From contig NZ_PRDS01000007.1 in the NCBI RefSeq assembly GCF_002927635.1, positions 1-64,000 on the forward strand: DNA of 64,000 bases, in the 5' to 3' direction. Every line of letters starts with the position of its first letter. Position 1 is the first letter of the stretch. Of this stretch, positions 1-8,975 are shown in pieces. This DNA is from Albidovulum inexpectatum (lineage in GTDB: Bacteria > Pseudomonadota > Alphaproteobacteria > Rhodobacterales > Rhodobacteraceae). The notes beneath the pieces were generated by a model. It was not told the origin of the DNA. It ran no database searches and saw only the letters and a list, made by a program, of their open reading frames with translations. A program made the translations under genes and the position numbers.

Positions 1-630
1 CAAGCCCAGAAGCTCCTTGCGGCCCCATTCATCCGCGCCGATCAGCACCAGAACGCATTGCTTTTCCTCATCCATCCGCGGCTGGAAATAGACGCCATCG
101 GCCCAGACATAGACGAAGCGGCGGGCCGAAAGATCGCGCCGTTGCCAGCGTTCGCAATCCTCCCACCATTCGGCCTTCAGCCGCGCGATCGTGCTTGCCG
201 AAAGGCCCGCAGCGTTCGGCCCCAAGAGCGCGGCAAGCGCCTCTTGAAAGTCGCCGGTCGAAATGCCCTTGAGGTAAAGCCAGGGCAGCAGCTCCTCGAC
301 CGACTTCGCTTTGCGCATGTAAGGCGGCAGGATCGACGAGGTGAAACGGATCTTCTCGCCGTGCGTCCCCCGGTCGCGCAGCCGCGGCACCTTCACCGCC
401 ACCGGGCCGATCCCGGTCATGACCGCGCGCTCGGGCAGATGGCCGTGCCGCACCAGACGCGCCTGGCCCTCGTCGGTCCGCTCTGTGGCATGGGCGGCGA
501 GCAGCGCGGCCAATTCCGCCTCAACCGCCTGCTCGATCAGCCGGCGCGCCCCGGCGCGCAGCACGTCGGTCAGTGGATCGGCGGAAAATCCCGATGGCAA
601 GCGCAACTCGGCGATGGTAGTCTCACTCAT
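1..630 (-). CDS. IS256 (mutator) family transposase, N-terminal 210 residues, partial
   Basis: The reading frame is open from ATG at 630 to the window edge, giving 210 residues of a protein that is normally about 400. The start MSETTIAELR, the stretch rich in A and E that leads to RHGHLPERAVMTGIGPV, the block KVPRLRD and the block YVWADGVYFQPR are typical of IS256-type (mutator) transposases. The Asp in WADGVYF is the likely first residue of the DDE triad; the other two would lie in the missing part. The enzyme catalyses copy-out transposition of the element. The gene may be complete beyond the window. It borders the restriction-modification genes and marks the left side of an accessory island. 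Confidence 0.85.
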   Translation of the reverse strand, partial: MSETTIAELRLPSGFSADPLTDVLRAGARRLIEQAVEAELAALLAAHATERTDEGQARLVRHGHLPERAVMTGIGPVAVKVPRLRDRGTHGEKIRFTSSILPPYMRKAKSVEELLPWLYLKGISTGDFQEALAALLGPNAAGLSASTIARLKAEWWEDCERWQRRDLSARRFVYVWADGVYFQPRMDEEKQCVLVLIGADEWGRKELLGL

Positions 631-727
631 GTGGCATATCCCTTTCTCTTCGGAGAATTGACGGCGTTTCGACACCGCCATGATATGCCGCCCCTCAGGG
701 GCCATCACCAACTTTCAGCTATATCTC
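1..727 (-). mobile_element. IS256-family element, left part, truncated by window edge
   Basis: The sequence shows a transposase gene running off the left edge of the window, plus about 100 bp of non-coding DNA in front of its start codon, the usual layout at one end of an IS256-type element. The outer end is placed near 727 only because the sequence beyond it changes to a different repeat array. The other terminal repeat lies outside the window, so the boundary cannot be confirmed. A short palindrome (CCCCTCAGGGG) lies between the presumed end and the gene. Confidence 0.6.
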
Positions 728-738
728 GGCTAAGCACC

Positions 739-805
739 GTTGCACCCCGTTGCAATTCTCACGGTGCACCCGGGTGCAACGCGGCCCGTTGCAACTTGTT
801 GCAAC
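739..805. repeat. Array of six 8-bp near-palindromes in three pairs, upstream of mod
   Basis: Six copies of an 8-bp unit with core TGCA begin at 739, 749, 763, 773, 788 and 798. They read GTTGCACC, GTTGCAAT, GGTGCACC, GGTGCAAC, GTTGCAAC and GTTGCAAC, so three are perfect palindromes. Units pair with a 10-bp offset (2-bp gap), and the pairs repeat every 24-25 bp. All copies would therefore face nearly the same side of the helix. The position, 79 bp before the mod start, suggests an operator array for a regulator of the restriction-modification genes. No regulator gene is visible next to it, and the IS256-type element sits on the side where one might have been. Function is inference. Confidence 0.6.
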
Positions 806-883
806 TTGGGCGCCGACTCGCTTGAACCGGTCGGGCGATTGCGCGACAAGACAACAAAACAAGACATTTTGAGGGGGGCACGG

Positions 884-2539
884 ATGCCGACACTCGACTG
901 GATCGGCAAGCAGGCGGTTGTCAATCATCACCGGGAAGTTCCCTATCGGCTGATCCACTGCGACAAGGAACTGTCGGCGGGTGATGCTGAGGCCGGCAAC
1001 CTTCTGGTGCAGGGCGACAACCTGCAGGCGCTGCGGGCGCTGCTGCCCTACTATGCCGGGAAGGTGAAGTGCATCTACATCGACCCGCCCTACAACACCG
1101 GCAACGAGGGCTGGGTCTACAACGACAACGTCAACAGCCCCGAGATTCGCAAGTGGCTGGGCGAGGTCGTGGGGAAGGAGGCCGAGGACCTGTCGCGCCA
1201 CGACAAGTGGCTGTGCATGATGTATCCGCGCCTGCGGCTGTTGAGGGAGTTCCTGCGGGAAGATGGAGTGATTTTCGTCAGTATTGACGATGACGAAAAC
1301 CATCGCCTGAGAATGATCCTGGACGAGATATTTGGCGTCAGAAATTTTGTGGCGACCTTCGCTTGGCAAAAGAAACAGTCTCCGCAAAACGATGCGATTA
1401 GCGTGTCGGACATGCACGACTACGTTGTCTGTTACGCCAAAAAGGCTGCACTCTCACGAGAGGACACCTCTGGCTTTAGAGCCAATCGACTACAGCGCAC
1501 GGATGTGCAGGACGGCAGGTTTAAGAACCCAGATGATGATCCGCGCGGCCCGTGGTTCTCGGCGGACTATACATGCGCAAAGTCGGCTGACGAACGGCCG
1601 AACCTTTACTACTCCATCATTAACCCGAACACGGGAGAGGAGATTTGGCCAAGTAGGACGCGTGTGTGGGGATACTCTAAGGATGAGCACGAAAGGCATT
1701 GTCGCGAGAACCTGATCTATTGGGGAGCTGACGGAAAGGGCAGGCCACGATTGAAGAAATTCCTCAAGAACGGGATGAACGGTGTGGTTCCCTCGACTTG
1801 GCTTACAAGAGAAGAGTGCGGCGACAATCAAGAGGCACGTCGGGAAATTCGAGCCATTCTTTCAGGAACGGGCACGGACTTTGAAACCCCAAAGCCTACA
1901 CGTCTTATTCTGCGCATCTTGGAAATTGCCACAGGACCCAACGACCTCATCCTCGACTCCTTCGCCGGTTCCGGCACTACCGGCCATGCGGTGCTCGACC
2001 TGAACAAGCAGGACGGCGGCCACCGCCGCTTCATCCTGGTCGAGATGGAGGGAAACGTCGCGAAGGACGTGACTGCCGAACGCCTGCGCCGGGTCATCGA
2101 GGGCTACAACAAGGGCGGCGATCCGGAAAAGCCGGTCGAGGGGCTGGGCGGCGGCTTTCGCTTCTGCCGCCTCGGCACGCCGCTCTTCGACGAATTCGGC
2201 GACATCGCCGGTGAAGTCACCTTCCCCGACCTGGCCGCGCATATCTTCTTTTCCGAAACCGGCGTCCCGATCCCCGAGCGGGCCACGGGGCCGCTTCTGG
2301 GCACGCATCAGGGCAAGGCCGTCTACCTTCTGTTCGACCCGGCCAGCGCCCAGGCCCCGCGCGCAGCGGCCGGCAATGTGCTGACCCCCGACAAGCTGGC
2401 CGAGCTGCCCGATCCGCCCGAGGGCTTCGAGGGCGTGCGGGTGGTCTATGCCGAGGGCTGCACCGTCTCGCCCGAGCGGTTGAAGGCGGCTGGTGTCGTC
2501 TTTCGTCAGATCCCCTATCAGGTCGAAGGGGCCGCGTGA
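884..2539 (+). CDS. mod: Type III restriction-modification DNA methyltransferase (Mod)
   Basis: A 551-residue site-specific DNA methyltransferase of the beta class, the modification and recognition subunit of a type III system; it would use S-adenosylmethionine to methylate adenine on one strand. Motif IV (DPPY, residues 67-70, within YIDPPYNTGN) precedes motif I (DSFAGSGTTG, about residues 356-365), the order expected for this class. The stretch between them is the target recognition domain. The frame stays open upstream to 740, but ATG 884 is chosen because GAGGGGGG precedes it and MPTLDWIGK is a normal Mod start. The res start follows the stop after one base. The recognition part (about 1260-1930) is visibly lower in GC than the flanks, suggesting domain exchange. 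Confidence 0.9.
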   Translation: MPTLDWIGKQAVVNHHREVPYRLIHCDKELSAGDAEAGNLLVQGDNLQALRALLPYYAGKVKCIYIDPPYNTGNEGWVYNDNVNSPEIRKWLGEVVGKEAEDLSRHDKWLCMMYPRLRLLREFLREDGVIFVSIDDDENHRLRMILDEIFGVRNFVATFAWQKKQSPQNDAISVSDMHDYVVCYAKKAALSREDTSGFRANRLQRTDVQDGRFKNPDDDPRGPWFSADYTCAKSADERPNLYYSIINPNTGEEIWPSRTRVWGYSKDEHERHCRENLIYWGADGKGRPRLKKFLKNGMNGVVPSTWLTREECGDNQEARREIRAILSGTGTDFETPKPTRLILRILEIATGPNDLILDSFAGSGTTGHAVLDLNKQDGGHRRFILVEMEGNVAKDVTAERLRRVIEGYNKGGDPEKPVEGLGGGFRFCRLGTPLFDEFGDIAGEVTFPDLAAHIFFSETGVPIPERATGPLLGTHQGKAVYLLFDPASAQAPRAAAGNVLTPDKLAELPDPPEGFEGVRVVYAEGCTVSPERLKAAGVVFRQIPYQVEGAA

Positions 2540-2540
2540 C

Positions 2541-5195
2541 ATGGCCGGAACCACCTTCGAGCTTCGCCACTACCAGAAAGAGGCGCTGAGGGCGCTTCGC
2601 AGCTATCTGGGCAAGGTGCCCCTCATGGGTGCCAAGACGGCCTTCTACGACGTCACCAGCGCCCCCTATCGCCCCGCGCCCTTCGTGAATGAGGAGACGC
2701 CTTACGTCTGCCTGCGCATCCCCACGGGCGGGGGCAAGACGGTGGTGGCCGCCCATGCGGTGGGCATCACCGCGCGGGAATATCTGCAGGTCGACAACCC
2801 GATGGTACTGTGGCTGGTGCCCTCGACCGCCATTCTCGACCAGACGCTGGCCGCGCTCAGGAACGAGGATCACCCCTATCGCGCGGCGCTGGCGGCGGAT
2901 TTCGGGCGCAACGTCTCGGTCCTGTCGCTGGCCGAGGCGCTGTCGCTCTCGCGCCCTGATGCCGAGGGCGGCGCCTGCATCATCGTGGCGACCTTGCAGG
3001 CGTTCCGGGTGGACAACACCGATGGGCGCAAGGTCTATCAGGATGCCGGCGCGCTGATGGACCATTTCAGCGGGTTGAAGCCCGAGCAGCTTGCCCGACT
3101 GGAGAAGGTGGAGGGCAGCGAACGGCCCGTGGCCTCGCTGTGCAACGTGCTGCGGCTACACCGGCCGATGGTCATCGTGGACGAGGCGCATAACGCCCGC
3201 ACGCCGCTGTCTTTCGAGACACTGCGGCGCTTCGACCCCTCGATGATCCTGGAGCTGACGGCCACGCCGGCGCTGGAGGCCAATGGCGAGCAGCATCCCT
3301 CGAACGTGCTGTTCCACGTCTCGGCGGCCGAGCTGAAGGCCGAGGAGATGATCAAGCTGCCGATCCGGCTTCAGACCGACCGCGATTGGCGCATCACCAT
3401 CGGTCAGGCGCTGGATTGCCAGGTGAAGCTGGAAGAGGCCGCGCAGGCCGAACAGGCGGAGACCGGCGAATACATCCGGCCCATCGTGCTGTTTCAGGCG
3501 CAGTCGAAGTCGAAGACCGACCCAGACAGGCTGACACCCGACAAGGTGGTGCAGTTCCTGACCGACGACAAGCGGATCGACCGCTCCCAGATTGCCATCC
3601 ACGGGGCCGGAAAGGCGGAGCTCGACGACATCGAGGACATCTCCGCGCCCGACTGCCCGATCCGCTATGTCGTGACCGTTCAGAAGCTGCGTGAGGGCTG
3701 GGACTGCCCGTTTGCCTATATCCTGTGCTCCGTGGCCGAGTTGAGCTCTCCCACGGCCGTAGAACAGCTCCTGGGCCGCGTTCTGCGGATGCCCAGGGCA
3801 CGGCGCAAGACCCGCGACGTTCTGAACCGGGCCTATGCCTTTGTGGCGTCGTCAGACTTCCAAGCCGTGGCCGAGCGGCTGAAGGATGGATTGGTTGAAG
3901 GCGCCGGCTTCGACCGTCTGGAAGCGGCCGAGCTAGTGAAGTCAAACACCGGGTTCGAGTTCGACGACGAGCGCGCCGACTACGTTCATCGGGCCGACCC
4001 GCTGCCGGATTCTCCGCAAGCCAAGGTCGAAGACGTGAAGGCGGCCATCGAGAAGCTACCTGCCAGCCTGCGCACCCGCGTAACTTTTGATCCGGCAACC
4101 CGCGAGCTGGCGGTGACGCGGCCCTTGTCGCGGGATGACCGCAATCTGATGCAATTGGCCTTTGCCCCGGTGGCTGGTGCGGCCACGGTCATCGACCGGT
4201 TGTTCATCAAGTCGAACCGCATTCAGGCCAGCGAACTGCCGCCCGGTGAGAAGCCGCCCTTCCTCGTGCCGCGTCTCGGTGTGCGCCGGCAGGGTGAGTT
4301 GGAGCTGTTCACCTCTGACCATTTCCTGGACACGCCTTGGAATCTTGCCGAGTGCGACCCGGTGCATTTCGCCGAAACTTTTGTCATTCGCGAGGACAGC
4401 AAGGCCGGCGAAATCGACGTCAGCGACCGGGGCCGGATGAAGATCAAGTTCGTCGGCCAGATACACGACCAACTAGCCCTGGCGATCCACGAGCCTGCCT
4501 GGACACTTCCACGCCTGGTGAACTGGATCGACCGGGGCATCCCGCACCTCGACGTGACCAAGCCCGCAGCGCGCCTTTTCATCCAGAAGGCGCTTGAGGC
4601 GCTCATGGCCAAGCGCGGCTACACGCTCGACCAGCTTGCCCGCTACAAGTACGAGCTGCGCCGCGCGTTGGCGGAGGAAATCTCGCGGCTGCGGGGCGAG
4701 CGGGAGAAAAGCCAGTATGCGGCCCTGTTTGCCTCGGATGCCTCGGCATTCGAGACAAGCGCCGAACTCGCCTTGTTGTTTGACGAACAGACCTATGCTT
4801 ACAACCAGCCGTATCGTGGCGCGCGAAAGTTCAACAAGCACTACTTCCCGATCATCGGAGACCTGAAGCCAGACGGCGAAGAGTTCCACTGTGCGGTCTA
4901 TCTCGATGAGCATCCGAACGTGCGGTATTGGGTGCGCAACGTCGACCGCAAGCCCAACGCATTCTGGCTGCAACTGCCAAGCGGCCGCTTCTATCCGGAC
5001 TTCGTGGCGATGCTGGATGACGGGCGTATTCTTGTCGTCGAATACAAGGGCGGGCATCTGGCTGCTGACGCTGAGGAGAAGCGCAAGATTGGTGAGCTGT
5101 GGGCAGAAGCGAGCGGCGGCGAGTGCCTGTTCGTGATGCCGGTGGATGGGGATTTTTCGTCCATTGACCGGACCATCAGTTCTACGAATCCTTGA
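2541..5195 (+). CDS. res: Type III restriction endonuclease (Res)
   Basis: An 884-residue helicase-nuclease, the cleavage subunit that acts with Mod on unmodified DNA. Walker A is PTGGGKT (residues 61-67), motif II is VDEAH (about 213-217), motif III is LTATP, and a helicase C-terminal motif is seen in QLLGRVLRMPRA. The PD-ExK nuclease fold is near the C-terminus: YPDF at about 818-821 and VVEYKGG at about 831-837. All key residues are present and the length is in the usual range. ATG 2541 starts one base after the mod stop, so the pair should be translated from one mRNA. A longer frame opening at 2493 inside mod is less likely. Confidence 0.92.
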   Translation: MAGTTFELRHYQKEALRALRSYLGKVPLMGAKTAFYDVTSAPYRPAPFVNEETPYVCLRIPTGGGKTVVAAHAVGITAREYLQVDNPMVLWLVPSTAILDQTLAALRNEDHPYRAALAADFGRNVSVLSLAEALSLSRPDAEGGACIIVATLQAFRVDNTDGRKVYQDAGALMDHFSGLKPEQLARLEKVEGSERPVASLCNVLRLHRPMVIVDEAHNARTPLSFETLRRFDPSMILELTATPALEANGEQHPSNVLFHVSAAELKAEEMIKLPIRLQTDRDWRITIGQALDCQVKLEEAAQAEQAETGEYIRPIVLFQAQSKSKTDPDRLTPDKVVQFLTDDKRIDRSQIAIHGAGKAELDDIEDISAPDCPIRYVVTVQKLREGWDCPFAYILCSVAELSSPTAVEQLLGRVLRMPRARRKTRDVLNRAYAFVASSDFQAVAERLKDGLVEGAGFDRLEAAELVKSNTGFEFDDERADYVHRADPLPDSPQAKVEDVKAAIEKLPASLRTRVTFDPATRELAVTRPLSRDDRNLMQLAFAPVAGAATVIDRLFIKSNRIQASELPPGEKPPFLVPRLGVRRQGELELFTSDHFLDTPWNLAECDPVHFAETFVIREDSKAGEIDVSDRGRMKIKFVGQIHDQLALAIHEPAWTLPRLVNWIDRGIPHLDVTKPAARLFIQKALEALMAKRGYTLDQLARYKYELRRALAEEISRLRGEREKSQYAALFASDASAFETSAELALLFDEQTYAYNQPYRGARKFNKHYFPIIGDLKPDGEEFHCAVYLDEHPNVRYWVRNVDRKPNAFWLQLPSGRFYPDFVAMLDDGRILVVEYKGGHLAADAEEKRKIGELWAEASGGECLFVMPVDGDFSSIDRTISSTNP

Positions 5196-5285
5196 TGCCC
5201 ACAGGATGATTTCGATGGAAAACTTAACCTAGGCGATGAGAGTACCTTCTACCCAGCCCAGACCATAGTGCACGGAAGATCGAAC

Positions 5286-7308
5286 GTGATTATCAGCCGA
5301 GTTGTTGAACTGAAACGAGCCGGGGTGTGGAAAGACTTTTCTTCCTCCGCCGACCTTCTGCTAGCGCCGCGTACATTAATTTACGGCTTCAATGGATCGG
5401 GTAAAACCACCCTGTCTCGGGTGTTTTCTTCGATTGAGCGAGAAAGCTTGGAAGAGCGACTGCCAAGCGAAACGACCTTCAAAATTGAGTTATCAGACGG
5501 ATCGACAATCACGCACGACCCTATCTCCAACCCATTTGGGCGTAACCTGCTGGTGTTCAATACCGACTTTGTGTCCCGAAACTTCAAGTGGGATGCCGGC
5601 AGCACAAAAGCAATTGCGTATCTGAGCGAAAAGAAGATCGATGCCCGAAGGGAGTTCGATGAGGTTGCCGAGAAGCTTGAACATGCAAAACAAAAAGCCA
5701 AGACCAAAAAGGACGAGAAGGAAAAAGCCGATAAGGCCTTGAAGGACTTCAAGACACGAGTGGCTCGCAATATCCGAGAAGTTGCTTCATCGAGCACCTA
5801 CACGCAGTCCTATGACGCCCGGAAAATCGAAGGTCACTACTCGAAAGCATCCTTCGGCAAGGAGAATATCCTGTCCGAAGAAGACCTCAAGAAATACCAA
5901 GTAGTGCTTGCTCAGCGGGAACCCCTTCCAACGCTTTCATTTTCCCCAAGCCTTCCTACCGGTCTGATTGACTGGTTCAAGGATGGTCTAGCCCTGCTAA
6001 CGCAGAGCGTTTCTGGCATCGCTTTGAAAGAGTTCGAAGCCCACACGGATGCTCTTCGCTGGGTCGAGGAAGGGCTCCACTTTCACGACGAACACAGTGT
6101 GTCGGACTGCTTGCTTTGTGGAAACCCGTTTTCTGAAGAACGTCGAGCACAGCTTCGAGACTTGTTCGACAAGTCGTGGACCGAGGCGCTTCGCGCCTTG
6201 GAAGACGCGGTGAAGCATGGACAGGAACACCAACAAGCTCTCAGGGAACTCTACCGAACTATCCCCAAAGAAGCCGAGGTCACCGCCGATGAGCGGAAGG
6301 CTTTCAGCCAGAACCGAGCGCTCTTCGAAACCGCTATCAAGCAGCTCGGTGTGTGTGTCGGGGAGCTTCTCAAAGGCCTCGAGGTGCGAGCAGCAAACCC
6401 TATCAAAGAAATCGTGGTTACCGGAGAATTGGCCGATTTCGACCTTGAAGAGTGGCTCGCAGAATATGGGACCATAGAGGCCGCCCTCAATGCCACCGTG
6501 AAGAAACACAACGATGCCTCCACGAATTTTGCCGCGATGCAGAAGGAAGCCTTCGAGAAAATAGAAGCGCACGTTTTGGCAACCAACCAGAGTGATTGGA
6601 ACCATCTTCAGAAGGATGTGCAAGAAGCTGAAGCGGCGCTCGAAGTTGCGCGAGATGACGAGAAAAACCTTTCCGACCGTCAGCTTCAGCTCCGCAACGA
6701 GTTACAAGACCACGGTGTCGGCGCGGACAAAATGAACGAGCTCATTTGGGCCTACCTGGGGCACAAAGAACTCCGCCTTGTTGCCAATGACGCCGGAGGC
6801 TACAGAATCCTTCGCCCGAGCGGGAAACCTGCAACGGAACTTAGTGAGGGAGAGCGGACTGCGGTCTCCTTCTGCTATTTCTTGACGCAACTGGAAGCCG
6901 AGGGTCGCAAGCTTAATGACCTTGTATTGGTCATCGATGATCCGATTTCGAGCCTCGATACTGCCGCTCGAACCCATGCATATAGCCTGATGACCCGCAT
7001 GACCAAGAAGTGCGCGCAGGTGATCGTTCTGACGCACAACACGAGCTTCATGAACATGGTGAAGCGCGAGTTTCAAAACCTTCAGAAGCGGAATCCCGAG
7101 AACAAGGTGACCGCGCTCTTGTCGCTCGATTGTCGGAACTCTGGAAATGGGGAGGAGCGAGTGACCTCGTTGATTCCCATGCACAAGCTCCTGGAGAAAT
7201 ATGATAGCGAGTATCATTACCTTTTCAGTTTGGTTATGGATGCTGCCGAAAAACAGTCGACGGACTATCTGTTCTTGCTTCCGAATGCGACCCGAAAGCT
7301 CCTAGAGA
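5286..7308 (+). pseudogene. PrrC/RloC-like ABC-ATPase (AAA_13 type), 3' end lost at an IS6 element
   Basis: The protein resembles the AAA_13 group, which includes the anticodon nucleases PrrC and RloC. Seen: Walker A GFNGSGKTT (about residues 34-42), a coiled coil rich in K and E, a zinc-hook-like CLLCG (about 275-279), ABC signature LSEGE (about 518), Walker B LVLVIDDP with D-loop SSLD (about 545-555), and H-loop LTHN (about 582). After about 674 residues, at LPNATRKLLE, the frame enters the IS6 element and continues only into junk up to 7484. The missing tail is where PrrC/RloC proteins carry the nuclease residues, so the gene is probably inactive as a nuclease. GTG 5286 follows GGAAG at a good distance; GTG 5268 is an alternative. 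GC is near 50%, much lower than the genome. Confidence 0.75.
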
Positions 7309-8124
7309 GGCTCTGTCAGAGGAACGGGGCTTGCCGCGGAGGCGGGCGCCGCGTAGCGTCCGGCGATGGCCAAGCGATCCCCGTTCAAGTACTTCAAGAC
7401 CAGCCCCGAGATCATCCGCTTGGCGGTGATGCTGTACGTTCGCTTCCCGCTTTCGCTGCGCAACGTCGAGGACCTGCTTCATGAGCGGGGCGTCGATGTC
7501 AGCCATGAGACGATCCGGTTCTGGTGGCACAGGTTCGGGCCACTGTTCGCGGCAGAGATCCGCAAGCGCCGGATCGAGGGAATGCGATCAAGCCGCTGGC
7601 GCTGGCACCTCGACGAGATGTTCGTGAGGATCAATGGTGAACGCCATTACCTTTGGCGCGCGATCGATCACGAGGGCGAGGTGCTGGAAAGCTTCGTCAC
7701 GAAGACCCGCGACCGGAAGGCCGCGTTGAAACTTCTCAAGAAAGCAATGCGCAGGCATGGCCGCCCGGAAGTGATCGTGACCGACAGATTGCGGTCCTAC
7801 GGAGCGGCCCTGAAGGAAATCGGCGCTAGCCAGCGCCAGGAAACCGGTCGGTGGCTCAACAACCGCGCCGAGAATTCGCATTTACCGTTCCGACGACGAG
7901 AGCGGGCGATGTCGCGCTTCCGGCGGATGCGAAGTCTTCAGAAATTCGCCGCTGTCCACGCCTCCGTCTCAAACCACTTCAACCACGATCGCAGCCTTTC
8001 CAGCAGACCTCACTTCAAGGCCAACCGAGCCGCCGCTCTCGCAGAGTGGCGCGGTCTTTGTGCTGAATGAGGGGGCAGCCCGCCTGGCCTCGGAGAGACT
8101 GGTTCGAATTCGTCTGACACCTCC
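7309..8124 (+). mobile_element. IS6-family insertion sequence, about 816 bp
   Basis: The transposase gene is flanked by 57 bp and 54 bp of non-coding DNA. Ends were placed by an imperfect inverted repeat: GGCTCTGTCAGAGGAAC at 7309 and, on the other strand, GGAGGTGTCAGACGAAT ending at 8124, sharing TGTCAGA and GAA (11 of 16 positions). The size fits IS6 elements. The 8-bp flanks (CCTAGAGA on the left, GTCGGACG on the right) do not match, so there is no target duplication. This suggests an IS-mediated deletion or recombination rather than a simple insertion. The right end is less certain than the left. Confidence 0.75.
7366..8070 (+). CDS. IS6-family transposase (DDE)
   Basis: A 234-residue transposase of the IS6/IS26/IS240 type. 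The N-terminal helix-turn-helix part (SLRNVEDLLHERGVDVSHET) is followed by the DDE catalytic core: Asp in WHLDEMFV, Asp in VIVTDRLRSYG, and Glu in NRAENSHLPFRRRERAM. The length is normal for the family and no frameshift is seen, so the gene appears intact. IS6 enzymes form cointegrates and can delete neighbouring DNA. Such activity would explain the loss of the 3' end of the ATPase gene next to it. Confidence 0.93.
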   Translation: MAKRSPFKYFKTSPEIIRLAVMLYVRFPLSLRNVEDLLHERGVDVSHETIRFWWHRFGPLFAAEIRKRRIEGMRSSRWRWHLDEMFVRINGERHYLWRAIDHEGEVLESFVTKTRDRKAALKLLKKAMRRHGRPEVIVTDRLRSYGAALKEIGASQRQETGRWLNNRAENSHLPFRRRERAMSRFRRMRSLQKFAAVHASVSNHFNHDRSLSSRPHFKANRAAALAEWRGLCAE

Positions 8125-8281
8125 GTCGGACGCGGTACGGTCTGAATGGGCCGCAGGCCAGCGACGCGATTGGATGGCCCCAGTAAGGGTATGATCAGCA
8201 ATCGCGTGAGCCGGCGCTGGCGTCCGTCCTGCCTGCGGCAGCAAGGGTATCGGCCCGCCGGTTGTCCGCTGCCGGCAGGGC

Positions 8282-8824
8282 TCAGCCGCGCGCCCGGGTC
8301 TCGTCCATGTCTGGGGCAAGCCCCATCGCGTCCCTGCTCCAACACAGCAAGGCGTCCAGCTTCGGCTCCAGCTCTAGTGCCATGCCATCGACGAATTCGT
8401 GAAACGCCTCGGCATTCAGCCGGTTCAGCCCGACAAGGACGGGAATTTCCCGTGCCAGGGCTTCCGCGATCAGGGGACGGAATCCGCGCCCTTCGGCTTC
8501 GTGCCGTCCGAACTTGTTGACGATCAGCAGATCGGCGCCGGCTTCCATCTGCGCGGCAACATGACCCACGGCCTCTTCAAGAGCCTCGGGATTCAGACGG
8601 CAGCCGCGCGCGCCGGCGCCAAGCGACTGCGAGATACGGATGACCGGCCCATCCGGAAGAACCCGGACATCCATGTCGCAAAGGCCCTGGTTTGCGCATT
8701 CGGTGTTGGTCTGGACCACGCCCGCAAGACGCGCGCCGCGGCCGATCAGGGTCCTGGCCAGGCGTTCCAGCAACAGATCGGTGTCGCCACGGCCTGGCGC
8801 CATCGTGAAGGCGATGCGCATCAT
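8282..8824 (-). CDS. DUF2478 family protein
   Basis: A 180-residue protein of the DUF2478 family, whose members are often found near molybdenum-enzyme genes; biochemical function unknown. Seen: an N-terminal MRIAFTMAPGRGDTDLLLERLA that looks like a degenerate nucleotide-binding start, then CANQGLCDMDVRVLPDG, a block typical of the family, then a long AEALAREIPVLVGLN helix-strand part. No membrane segments or signal peptide. The first of two tandem ATG codons follows GGAGAAG. It is read in the same direction as the nar operon, with a 151-bp gap after the carbonic anhydrase gene, so it may have its own promoter. A role linked to molybdenum or nitrate reductase is inferred only from context. Confidence 0.75.
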   Translation of the reverse strand: MMRIAFTMAPGRGDTDLLLERLARTLIGRGARLAGVVQTNTECANQGLCDMDVRVLPDGPVIRISQSLGAGARGCRLNPEALEEAVGHVAAQMEAGADLLIVNKFGRHEAEGRGFRPLIAEALAREIPVLVGLNRLNAEAFHEFVDGMALELEPKLDALLCWSRDAMGLAPDMDETRARG

Positions 8825-8975
8825 GTTCTTCTCCGCATTCCGGATCGCTTCGGGGCGCTGGCGTCGTGCCCCCGGCTGCCCTCAAGGCGATCATGTCAAA
8901 CCCGGCGCCGTCCGGCAAGCCGCGGGCGGTGGCAATCCGATCGACACGGCCCGGGCCCGGGACGCCACGAAGGGA

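Noticed and set aside
757-787. The mod upstream array as a CRISPR or iteron cluster
   Set aside because: Units are only 8 bp and the gaps 2-7 bp, far from CRISPR repeat-spacer dimensions. There is no replication gene nearby, so an operator array is the simpler reading.
740-883. Upstream extension of the mod frame
   Set aside because: The extension translates the palindrome array and matches no Mod N-terminus; ATG 884 has a good ribosome site.
8125-8281. Possible gene or second IS remnant between the IS6 end and the DUF2478 gene
   Set aside because: Only short GC-rich repeats are seen, with no frame or terminal repeat that could be supported.
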